A stretch of DNA of 11,750 bases, taken from NCBI GenBank assembly GCA_021812735.1, contig JAKAMV010000216.1:1-11750 (forward strand). Direction: 5' to 3'. A program made the position numbers and the translations under genes. Below the pieces are notes generated by a model. It ran no database searches. It saw only the letters and a program-made list of their open reading frames with translations, and was not told the DNA's origin. This document shows, piece after piece, positions 5,736 to 11,750 of the stretch (position 1 is the first letter of the stretch; each line of letters begins with the position of its first letter). This DNA comes from Chloroflexota bacterium. GTDB lineage: Bacteria; Chloroflexota; Limnocylindria; Limnocylindrales; CSP1-4.

Positions 5736-6701
5736 ATGGCGCTGAACGCGGTGCTCCTTCTCCAGTTCAGCAGCAATTTCGCGCAGGGCCCGTTCCAGGG
5801 CTACCTGCCCGACCTCGTCCCCTCGCCGCAGGTGGGCGTGGCGTCCGGGCTGATGGGCCTCGCCTCCCTCGCCGGGAACCTCGGCGGTGCCGGCGTCGCG
5901 GTGTTGTTCGTGCGGCTGCTGCACTGGGATCCCGGCGTCTTCATCACCGTGGGGCTGGTCGAGGTGACGGCCATGCTCGTCACGGCGATCTGGGTGCCCG
6001 ACAGCCCGGGTCCACCGACCGACCTGACGCTTCCGCAGCGGGCGCGGGCGGCGTGGGGCACCGACCTGCTCCGTGAGCGCGCCTACGTGTGGCTGCTGGC
6101 GAGCCGCCTCTTCATCCTGATGGCCGGGAGCACCCTGGCCAACATGGGCGTGCTGTTCCTGGTCAACGCCCTGGGGTTCCCCACCGAGGATGCCGAAGCA
6201 CGGATGCTGCCCGTGATGCTGGCGCTGGGCGTCGCCGCCGCGATCGCCACGCTCCCGGCCGGCATGCTCTCCACGCGGGTCGGCCGGAAGCCGGTCATCT
6301 ACGCCGGCGTGGCCCTGGGGATCGCGGGTGCGCTGGGGATCGCGGCCGCTGCGGAGTACTGGATGGTGGTGGGGCTCGTGGTGCCGGTCGGTGTCTGCCT
6401 GGGCGCCTTCCAGTCGGTGGACTGGGCGCTCATGACCGACATCATCCCGAAGGCCGAATCCGGCCGCTACATGGGGATCAGCAACGTCGTGACGGCCGGC
6501 AACCAGGGGACGGCCGTGATCGCCGCGGCGGCCGTGCAGCTCGGCGTCACGCTGGCGCTCGGCGCGAACGCCGGGTACCGCGCCATGATCCTGCTGATGG
6601 TCGCCGAGTTCCTCGTCGGGGCCTGGGCGCTGACCCACGTCCCCGAACCGTCGGGCCGTCCCGCGGCAGCCCGGCGGATCGCCACCGGCGCCGCGGCATG
6701 A
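5736..6701 (+). CDS. 5'-truncated MFS transporter
   Basis: The recognisable protein (321 aa from ATG 5736) is a major facilitator superfamily transporter that begins at what is normally helix 4: LLLQFSSNFAQGPFQGYLPDL. Hydrophobic segments follow at about 35-59, 67-87, 118-143, 159-180, 186-206, 209-227, 249-275 and 282-301. RVGRKP at 181-186 is the second-half copy of MFS motif A, and DIIPKAESGRYMGISN at 235-250 resembles the sugar/GPH- or SLC45-like branch. Full-length relatives have about 400 or more residues and 12 helices; helices 1-3 are missing, and the in-frame DNA before 5736 is not hydrophobic in any frame. No Shine-Dalgarno precedes 5736. It is therefore probably a non-functional remnant, or less likely an assembly error. 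Its TGA overlaps the ATG of the acyltransferase gene, so reading through it may still drive that gene. Confidence 0.75.
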   Translation: MALNAVLLLQFSSNFAQGPFQGYLPDLVPSPQVGVASGLMGLASLAGNLGGAGVAVLFVRLLHWDPGVFITVGLVEVTAMLVTAIWVPDSPGPPTDLTLPQRARAAWGTDLLRERAYVWLLASRLFILMAGSTLANMGVLFLVNALGFPTEDAEARMLPVMLALGVAAAIATLPAGMLSTRVGRKPVIYAGVALGIAGALGIAAAAEYWMVVGLVVPVGVCLGAFQSVDWALMTDIIPKAESGRYMGISNVVTAGNQGTAVIAAAAVQLGVTLALGANAGYRAMILLMVAEFLVGAWALTHVPEPSGRPAAARRIATGAAA

Positions 6702-7456
6702 CCGTGCCTCCCGACACGACCCCAGGGGTATCGTCCTCCCCATCCCGGGTTCGCGCGCTTCGCTCCGCGGTCCGCTACGGGGTGACCCGCCTCGCCGTCG
6801 GCGCCATCGCGCGGGGGTATGTGCGGCTCCGCGTCGAGGGAATGGATCGACTCCCGCACGGGCCGTACCTCCTGTGCTTCAGTCACCAGAACTGGACCGA
6901 CCCCTTCCTGCTGCTCGCCGTCCTGCCCTGGCGGCCGCGTGTCTACTTCTTCGGGCCGAAGGAGGAGGACATGGACCGCGGATGGCGCAATCGCATCATG
7001 CGGTGGACCGGCACGCCGGTCCCCTACCGCCCGGCCAAGGACGACCTCCTCGGCGCCACCCGCCGGGTCCAGGCCCTGTTCCGTGCCGGGAACATGCTGG
7101 CGATCGCGGGCGAGGGACGGATCCATGCCGGTGAGACGGAGCTCCTGCCGCTGAGCGACGGAGCCGCGTTCTTCGCGCTGCGATCGGGTGTGCCGATCGT
7201 GCCGTGCGCCATCAACGGGACGAGCTGGCTGTGCCTGGGGCGCACCGTCCGCGTGAGGTTCGGGCGACCGATCGCCGTCGAGGGCCGGCCGACGCAGGGC
7301 GCGGTCCGGGCACTCACCGCGCGGCTCTGGACCGAGCTGCACGAGCTCTGCCAGGGCTATCCGGACCCGCCGCCGCCGGGCCGGTTCGGGCGATGGTTCA
7401 CGGAGGCCTTCAACGAGTGGCCGGAGGGTGCACGCGGACAACACCACTGTACTTGA
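6698..7456 (+). CDS. PlsC-type lysophospholipid/glycerol-3-phosphate acyltransferase family protein
   Basis: This 252-aa protein belongs to the PlsC (LPLAT) acyltransferase family, which transfers acyl chains to lysophosphatidic acid or similar lysolipids at the inner membrane face. The catalytic H-x4-D motif is SHQNWTD, with His63 and Asp68. The E-G-R block of motif III is AIAGEGRIHAGE (138-141), and motif IV is GVPIVPCAINGT (164-175). Hydrophobic stretches near 27-40 and 69-77 could dip into the membrane. The start ATG overlaps the stop of the MFS gene as ATGA (6698-6701), so the two are translationally coupled. The pairing resembles the LplT-Aas arrangement, where an MFS protein brings lysophospholipids to an acyltransferase, though here the MFS half is truncated. 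Exact acceptor lipid is unknown. Confidence 0.9.
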   Translation: MTVPPDTTPGVSSSPSRVRALRSAVRYGVTRLAVGAIARGYVRLRVEGMDRLPHGPYLLCFSHQNWTDPFLLLAVLPWRPRVYFFGPKEEDMDRGWRNRIMRWTGTPVPYRPAKDDLLGATRRVQALFRAGNMLAIAGEGRIHAGETELLPLSDGAAFFALRSGVPIVPCAINGTSWLCLGRTVRVRFGRPIAVEGRPTQGAVRALTARLWTELHELCQGYPDPPPPGRFGRWFTEAFNEWPEGARGQHHCT

Positions 7457-7497
7457 GGCCGAATGCACCTGTCGCACCGGGGCGCAGGCTGCCACGA

Positions 7498-7518
7498 TTG
7501 CCGGTCAAGGGGGGTTCC
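7498..7518 (+). promoter_or_regulatory. G6 motif upstream of the second sigma gene
   Basis: TTGCCGGTCAAGGGGGGTTCC lies 72 bp before the preferred sigma start at 7591. A closely similar block, TTGGCAGTACTTGGGGGGTCCC (8865-8886), lies just before the membrane-protein gene at 8891. A further CTTGGGGGG occurs at 7522-7530. The motif may be a promoter element of this sigma factor or a binding site; function is inferred only from the repetition. Confidence 0.3.
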
Positions 7519-7590
7519 TTCTTGGGGGGCGTGCACCGCGTCCCGGGTCACGACGTCCGACCGCTGCGCCTGCGTGCGGCCGGGTGCGCA

Positions 7591-8142
7591 ATGCACGCCG
7601 CGGGGATCGGGGACCGGTCGAACGGGACGATCGCGGCCCTCGTGCCCCTTGCGGCAGCGGGGGACGGCGCCGCGTTCACGCGCATCGTGGCCGCCTGCCA
7701 CTCCGCCATGGCACGGGTCGCCTACGTGATCTGCGGCGGGGATCCGGAGGTCGCACAGGACGTGCTGCAGTCGACCTGGACCATCGCCTGGAGCCGATTG
7801 CGCACGCTGCGGGATCCGCAGCGCATCTGCCCGTGGCTGATCTCGGTCACCGCGAATGAGGCCCGCCAGCTGGTGCACGATCAGCGGCACGCCGCCGCGG
7901 TCCGTCTCGAGACCACGGTGGAGGGCATGGGCATCCCCGACCCCGCCGGACCCGCCGATGCCGTGGACGTGGCGACCGTGCTGCGTCTCCTCTCGCCTGA
8001 TGATCGGACGCTCGTCGCCCTCCACTACGCGGTCGGATACGACGCCCGTGAGATCGGCGCCGTCCTCGGCGTGCCCGCCTCGAAAGTCGGCAGACGGCTC
8101 GAGCAGCTGCTCGACCGTGTCCGCGATTCCGTCGAGGCCTGA
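7591..8142 (+). CDS. ECF-type sigma factor (second, distinct)
   Basis: The 183-aa product is a two-domain sigma-70 family protein. Region 2 covers about residues 20-102: LVPLAAAGDGAAFTRIVAAC, then VAQDVLQSTWTIAWSRLRTL and RDPQRICPWLISVTANEARQ. Region 4 covers about 125-178: VLRLLSPDDRTLVALHYAVG, then YDAREIGAVLGVPASKVGRRL, a helix-turn-helix. It is clearly different from the sigma factor encoded at 2082-2675. ATG 7591 is used although it lacks a good Shine-Dalgarno; GTG 7531, directly after a GGGGGG run, is an in-frame alternative that would add 20 residues. No anti-sigma gene follows directly: a YbaK-like gene begins 65 bp downstream, and a single-pass membrane protein at 8891 is the nearest candidate partner. 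A G6 motif shared with that gene hints at a common control. Confidence 0.88.
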   Translation: MHAAGIGDRSNGTIAALVPLAAAGDGAAFTRIVAACHSAMARVAYVICGGDPEVAQDVLQSTWTIAWSRLRTLRDPQRICPWLISVTANEARQLVHDQRHAAAVRLETTVEGMGIPDPAGPADAVDVATVLRLLSPDDRTLVALHYAVGYDAREIGAVLGVPASKVGRRLEQLLDRVRDSVEA

Positions 8143-8206
8143 GCCGCACCGGGGCCGGAGAGCCGGGCCGCCGGCAGCTCGCCGTCGATCTGGCATCCTG
8201 TGGGTC

Positions 8207-8692
8207 ATGGACCCCGAGACGCCTGCCCTGCGTGCCGTGATCGCCGCCGGGATCCCGCACCGGGTGGTCCGGACGGCGATCCCTCACGGTCCCGAGGAGA
8301 GCGCCGGCCTCCAGGGGATCGAGCTTCATGCCCTGCTCCGGACGATCGTGGTGCGGCGCGGCGAGGGCGACTACGTGTTCGTCCTCGTCCCCGGCGGCCG
8401 GCGCTTCGACTGGGGCAAGTTGCGGGCGCATCTCGGCGTCTCCCGGCTCTCGCTGCCCGACCAGGACGAGGCAAGGACGGTGACCGGGTACGAGCGCGGG
8501 GCGATCACGCCGTTCGGCGCCAGCCACGCCTGGCCGGTCATCGCGGACGCGTCCATCACGAGCCTCGAACGGGTCGCGATCGGTGGCGGCCGCCGCGGCG
8601 TCAACCTTCACCTCGCCCCGGCCGACCTCCTGGCCGCGACCGGCGCGGAGGTCGTCGACGTGACCTCCTCCGGGGAACCGCCGGCAGGCTGA
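8207..8692 (+). CDS. YbaK/EbsC-family aminoacyl-tRNA deacylase-like protein
   Basis: This 161-aa single-domain protein matches the YbaK/ProX family, which removes wrongly attached amino acids from tRNA (for example Cys from tRNA-Pro). Supporting segments are RTIVVRRGEGDYVFVLVPGG (45-64), KLRAHLGVSRLSLPD (71-85), the TGYERGAITPFG loop (93-104, the conserved G-x-x-x-P region) and AIGGGRRGVNLHL (124-136, the usual SGGKRG turn). At the position of the family's catalytic lysine (K-T-L-V in E. coli YbaK), this protein has Arg45 (LLRTIVV). That substitution may change or weaken activity. The length is normal for a stand-alone deacylase. ATG 8207 begins where the family begins; the open frame extends further upstream only across the sigma gene. 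No clear Shine-Dalgarno. It lies 64 bp after the sigma gene, perhaps in the same transcript. Confidence 0.88.
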   Translation: MDPETPALRAVIAAGIPHRVVRTAIPHGPEESAGLQGIELHALLRTIVVRRGEGDYVFVLVPGGRRFDWGKLRAHLGVSRLSLPDQDEARTVTGYERGAITPFGASHAWPVIADASITSLERVAIGGGRRGVNLHLAPADLLAATGAEVVDVTSSGEPPAG

Positions 8693-8864
8693 CCGCCGAT
8701 CCTCCGGGGAACGCCCGGGGAACGGTCGCCGTGCCAGAGTCCGCTGTGACGACGGGACGTCACGACGCGCGGCCTCTGCCCTGATCGGCCGGGCCGCGCC
8801 GGGCGCGGCGAAACCGCCCCCGCCGCCGGGACCGATCCGCGGGCATGGCCCGAACGCGCGCGGG

Positions 8865-8886
8865 TTGGCAGTACTTGGGGGGTCCC
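8865..8886 (+). promoter_or_regulatory. G6 motif directly before the membrane-protein gene
   Basis: TTGGCAGTACTTGGGGGGTCCC resembles the block at 7498-7518 upstream of the sigma gene (TTG, a GGT/AGT core and GGGGGGTYCC in the same order). It ends four bases before the ATG at 8891. The G-run could also stand in for a Shine-Dalgarno, eight bases from the start. The rest of the 198-bp gap after the YbaK gene (8693-8864) shows no gene. Confidence 0.3.
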
Positions 8887-8890
8887 TGCG

Positions 8891-10048
8891 ATGCACGTCG
8901 GTATCCGGTCCCTGGACCCGTCCGCGGTGGCTGCACGGCAGCAGGAAGCCGACCCCGGCGAGCCCGGTGTCGCGGGGGCCTGGATCATCGAGGAGCTCCC
9001 GCCGGCCCCCCGGCCCCAGTCGCCGATCACCGCCCGTGACCGGCGGATCGTGCTGGCCCTCGCACTCGGCGGCGTGCTCATCGCCACTGGGTTCGTCGGC
9101 CACTGGCTCGACCAGGGCGTCCCCACAGGGGCGGCAGCCGCCCATACCCCGTCGGCCGCGGTGGTCTCCGCCCCGACGCAGGCAGCCGCTCTCCCGGTGA
9201 CCAGCCTCGCCCCGGATTCCAGTTCCGCCCCGCATGCCAGTGCCGCCCCACGCGCCGAGAGCGCCGCCCTGGCCCTGCGGAGTCCCGAAGACGGCGCCAC
9301 GATCCAGGGTGCCGTGATCCCGGTGAGCGTCCTCGCGCGCCGGGCCGTCGGCACGGTCCACGTCGCGGTCGTGCTCGCGCATGGGGCGACAGGCGCCGAT
9401 ACCGAGCTCGGCTCGGCGGACGTCCAGGTGGAGGCCGCCGGCACCGTGGCGACCCGCGTCGCCGTGTTCGCCCCTCCGGTGTCGCTCCCGGTCGAGCTGG
9501 TGGTGTCGAGCAGGGGCCGCACTGCTGAGCCGGTCACGCTGCGGCGCAAGCTCACCCTGCAACCGGCCGGCCCGGTGCAGCTGTGGCGCTCCGAGGTCAC
9601 GTGGTCGGGTGACGCGTGGGTGCTCGCCGTCGCCGGGGCGGCCCCGCTCGCGATCCCCTCGCTGCAGGTTCGCGTCTCCAGCCCCGCCGGCGCGCTGCTG
9701 GCCGAGCGCCGCGTCGTGAATGGCGGCTCCGAAGGAGCGCCGCCCGGCTCGAGCGGCGGCCATGCGCTCGGCCTGGGCAGCTTCGGTGCGCGCCTGCCAC
9801 TCCCCTCGGCACAGGCGGGCGACGTGCTCACCCTCCGGCTTGCCTGGCGGGATGTCGTCCTGGACGAGGCCGGCTCAACGACCGTCCAGGTGCCGGTACC
9901 GGGCCCGGAGCTGCGACCGTGCCCCACTCCCACCGTCCCGTCGGGCATGGCCGTTGCCCCGACGGCGCCGACGAGCGAGACCAGCCTGGTCCAGTCGGTC
10001 CCCCTGGGCGACCAGCCCACCTGGTGCCGCTACGCGCGGCGGCGGTAG
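8891..10048 (+). CDS. Single-pass membrane protein with Ig-like extracytoplasmic domains
   Basis: The 385-aa protein has a cytoplasmic N-terminus (1-51), one transmembrane helix (about 52-70: RIVLALALGGVLIATGFVG) and a long outside part. A linker rich in Ala, Pro, Ser and Thr (about 75-125) is followed by LRSPEDGATIQGAVIPVSVLA (129-149), a typical first strand of Ig-like/Gmad2 domains of cell-surface proteins, and then more beta-rich sequence to about 335. The tail is Pro/Thr-rich with two cysteines (344, 379). No enzyme motif is seen. Its topology (short inner part, one helix, outer sensor-like domain) would suit a partner of the sigma factor encoded at 7591, but there is no recognisable anti-sigma domain and YbaK lies between them, so this is only a possibility. 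ATG 8891 follows the G6 motif. Confidence 0.82.
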   Translation: MHVGIRSLDPSAVAARQQEADPGEPGVAGAWIIEELPPAPRPQSPITARDRRIVLALALGGVLIATGFVGHWLDQGVPTGAAAAHTPSAAVVSAPTQAAALPVTSLAPDSSSAPHASAAPRAESAALALRSPEDGATIQGAVIPVSVLARRAVGTVHVAVVLAHGATGADTELGSADVQVEAAGTVATRVAVFAPPVSLPVELVVSSRGRTAEPVTLRRKLTLQPAGPVQLWRSEVTWSGDAWVLAVAGAAPLAIPSLQVRVSSPAGALLAERRVVNGGSEGAPPGSSGGHALGLGSFGARLPLPSAQAGDVLTLRLAWRDVVLDEAGSTTVQVPVPGPELRPCPTPTVPSGMAVAPTAPTSETSLVQSVPLGDQPTWCRYARRR

Positions 10049-10096
10049 AGCGCCGGCGCGATCGTCTGCAGACCACCGCCGGGCACGGCCCGCCGA

Positions 10097-10936
10097 TCAG
10101 GCGATCGACAGGCCCTCGATCCCGGGCTCGCCGGGCGGATAGGCCGGTGCCAGGTCATCGATGACGTCGGCCAGGATGTCGGCCACCGCGAGGTTGCGGA
10201 ACCACTTCCGGTTCGACGGCACGAGGTACCACGGAGCCCAATCGGTGGAGCAGCGCCCGAGGGCGTCCTCGAAAGCCCGCCGGTAGCTGTCCCAGAGCGC
10301 CCGTTCGTCGAGATCGGCCCGACGGAACTTCCAGCGCCTGGTGGGGTCTTCCACGCGATCCCGCAGGCGCTCCCGCTGCTCGTCCTGATCGATGGCGAGG
10401 AAGAACTTCACGATGGTGGTCCCCTCCTCCACCAGGGTGCGCTCCCACGCGTTGATCTGGTCGTAGCGGCGCGACCACGTCTCCCTCGGCACGAGCTCGT
10501 GGACGCGCACGACCAGCACGTCCTCGTAGTGCGAGCGATTGAAGATGCCGATCTCGCCCTTCGCCGGGGTGCGGCGGTGGACGCGCCAGAGGTAGTCGTG
10601 CCCGCGTTCCTCGTCGGTCGGCACCTTGAAACTCGTCACCGGGCAGCCCATGGGGTTGAACGCCGACATGACGTGCCGGATGGTGCCGTCCTTCCCGGCC
10701 GCGTCGATGCCCTGCAGGATCACCAGGACGGCGTGCCTGGCCTCCGCCCAAAGCCGGTCCTGGAGCTCGCCGAGGCGGACGAGCCCCTCCGCCAGCTCCA
10801 GCTCGGCCGGCTCCCGCTCGCGTCCGTACGTCTCGCTCGGGTCGAAGTGCCCGAGCGAGACCTCCGAGCCCGGCTTCACGCGCAGGCGCTCGCGCAATGG
10901 GCCGTGTTTCGCCGCGTGCTCGTCCCTGGCCCGCAT
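10097..10936 (-). CDS. ppk2: Polyphosphate kinase 2, class III-like
   Basis: This 279-aa cytoplasmic enzyme transfers phosphate from polyphosphate to AMP/ADP (class III) or GDP/ADP, coupling phosphate stores to nucleotide supply. The P-loop is GIDAAGKDGT (76-85), followed by IRHVMSAFNPMGCPVTSFKV, a stretch typical of class III members. The Walker B-like region is GIFNRSHYEDVLVVRVHEL (130-148). The lid and C-terminal helices (INAWERTLVEEGTTIVKFFL; DPTRRWKFRRADLDERALWD; APWYLVPSNRKWFRNLAVAD) are all present, and the length is normal. ATG 10936 is preceded by GGGGAGGG at a good distance. The frame stays open upstream to the window edge, but that part is not PPK2-like. The gene converges on the membrane-protein gene (48-bp gap containing the palindromes GCGCCGGCGC at 10050-10059 and GTCTGCAGAC at 10064-10073, with no clear terminator). 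Confidence 0.95.
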   Translation of the reverse strand: MRARDEHAAKHGPLRERLRVKPGSEVSLGHFDPSETYGREREPAELELAEGLVRLGELQDRLWAEARHAVLVILQGIDAAGKDGTIRHVMSAFNPMGCPVTSFKVPTDEERGHDYLWRVHRRTPAKGEIGIFNRSHYEDVLVVRVHELVPRETWSRRYDQINAWERTLVEEGTTIVKFFLAIDQDEQRERLRDRVEDPTRRWKFRRADLDERALWDSYRRAFEDALGRCSTDWAPWYLVPSNRKWFRNLAVADILADVIDDLAPAYPPGEPGIEGLSIA

Positions 10937-11094
10937 CGTTCCCTCCCCTGCCGCGTGCCCGTCCGGCAGACCGGTCCGCCATCCCGTCAGATCGACTGCC
11001 CGATCTGAGCTTGGGGCCCAGGTCAAGCCCCGCCATGCTCTGGGCCGACTGGTCGCGGCGGTCGTCCTGCCGCTGGGGATCGAGCCGGAGGTCT

Positions 11095-11505
11095 TCAGCC
11101 CTGGACCAGCGGAACGTCGAACTCGAGCTCGGCACCCCAGCGGTACATGACGTACAGAGCCGAACCCTCGTGCTCCTCGGCCACCACCACGCTCAGGGTG
11201 GCATCGTCCGGGTGGGCGCTGATGCTGACGTCGGCCAGCAGTCGTGCGCGGAGCAGCTCGCGCCCCGCGCCCAGGGCCGCGGCACGCGTCGGGAACAGGC
11301 TGCGGATGTGACGCGGAGCCGGCTGCCCCGAACTGCCCGGGTCCCCGGAGCCCTCGAGGGGCAGGTCCGCCCGTTCGGGCGTGCTCGCATCCAGCGTCGT
11401 CAGAGTGGCGTCCGGCAACGGTTCGGCTCCTGCAGCGAGAGGTGAGGGGTCGGGGGTGGCCTCCTCCGTCCACCCCCGCGTGGCACAGGCCGTCGGCCGC
11501 GGCAC
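11095..11505 (-). CDS. Hypothetical protein (up to 136 aa)
   Basis: The frame is open from GTG 11505 to TGA at 11097-11095. The C-terminal half looks like a folded domain: RAAALGAGRELLRARLLADV (helix), then SISAHPDDATLSVVVAEEHE and ALYVMYRWGAELEFDVPL, alternating strands with normal composition. The first 60 residues are Pro/Ala/Asp-rich and lack structure. The start is uncertain: GTG 11505 has no clear Shine-Dalgarno, while a TTG giving LPDATLTTLD follows GCAGGAGC at about eight bases and would make a protein of about 107 aa. I recognise no family. It lies 158 bp before ppk2 on the same strand and could share its transcript. No signal peptide or membrane helix is seen. Confidence 0.6.
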   Translation of the reverse strand: MPRPTACATRGWTEEATPDPSPLAAGAEPLPDATLTTLDASTPERADLPLEGSGDPGSSGQPAPRHIRSLFPTRAAALGAGRELLRARLLADVSISAHPDDATLSVVVAEEHEGSALYVMYRWGAELEFDVPLVQG

Positions 11506-11750
11506 GGGCCCGCCGAAGCGACTCCCGCGTCGCGAGACGCCCGGGACCAGCCGTCCTGGTCCCTCGCGCCGTGTTCAGGCTAGGGGCGTCGCCCCTCGAT
11601 CCGACACGTCCAGACGGCAGTACCGGACCTACTCGATCGGGTGGGTCGGCCGGCACGGGACGGCGGGGGGTCGGAGCACGAAGCGCACGGTTCCTCCACC
11701 CGGCCTCCATCTCCCGTGCGCACTCGGGCGCGAGCATCGAGGGGTACACG

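Noticed and set aside
4937..5776. Upstream extension of the 64-aa minus-strand gene
   Set aside because: It runs antisense through the well-supported CGNR gene and has the composition of a shadow frame.
5550..6743. A 397-codon minus-strand open frame opposite the MFS gene
   Set aside because: The translation is His/Gln/Arg-rich antisense of transmembrane helices, while the plus strand gives clear MFS motifs.
7847..9763. A 638-codon minus-strand open frame
   Set aside because: It is antisense to the sigma factor, YbaK and membrane-protein genes, which have clear family motifs. Its own translation is Arg/Gly/Pro-rich.
8608..10020. A 470-codon minus-strand open frame
   Set aside because: It mirrors the membrane-protein gene on the other strand; the Ser/Thr/Ala/Gly-rich translation has no recognisable segment.
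10937..11749. Upstream extension of the ppk2 reading frame to the window edge
   Set aside because: The PPK2 family start fits ATG 10936 with a good Shine-Dalgarno; the added 271 residues are low-complexity and overlap the hypothetical gene in another frame.
11506..11750. Possible gene at the right edge of the window
   Set aside because: Open frames on both strands have no ribosome site, domain or coding-like composition, and the sequence ends before anything can be judged.

Overview
The window is high-GC DNA (roughly 70% by eye). Short intergenic gaps, Shine-Dalgarno-led genes and the protein families present (ECF sigma factors with membrane partners that read 'VAVG...W.S.DG..W', CGNR zinc fingers, class III PPK2, YbaK) fit a Chloroflexota bacterium, perhaps of the Limnocylindria/Ellin6529 type. 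An actinobacterium is the main alternative. This placement is inference; there is no rRNA or marker gene to fix it. No tRNA, rRNA or CRISPR array was seen.

Region 1 (1-813) is a scar. It holds a GNAT acetyltransferase pseudogene broken by two apparent 1-nt losses, lying between two sets of short spaced repeats that look like leftover ends of IS21-type insertion sequences. No transposase is present.

Region 2 (814-3814) is the most striking part. On the minus strand an ECF sigma factor gene overlaps by 4 bp the gene for its probable anti-sigma partner, a single-pass membrane protein with an extracytoplasmic beta-propeller-like repeat domain. On the plus strand, divergently, lie genes for a secreted cupredoxin with a complete type-1 copper ligand set and a small secreted protein. 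The shared intergenic region carries the same promoter-like string, TGAACGTT-N16-CCATA, on both strands in exact mirror symmetry. The simplest reading is that one sigma factor switches on both its own operon and the copper-protein operon. A hairpin at the end of the second secreted gene may close the unit.

Region 3 (3815-5029) is mostly low-information, apparently decaying DNA. It has one doubtful ORF, a hairpin that may be a terminator, and a small 64-aa minus-strand gene.

Region 4 (5030-7456) carries an ABATE/CGNR zinc-finger regulator, an MFS transporter gene that lacks its first three helices, and a PlsC-type acyltransferase whose start overlaps the MFS stop (ATGA). Region 5 (7457-10048) has a second ECF-type sigma factor, a YbaK-like aminoacyl-tRNA deacylase with an Arg at the usual catalytic Lys position, and a single-pass membrane protein with an alanine/proline-rich linker and Ig-like domains. 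A similar G6-containing motif lies upstream of both the sigma gene and the membrane-protein gene. Region 6 (10097-11505, minus) has a class III polyphosphate kinase 2 and an unrecognised small protein; it converges on region 5.
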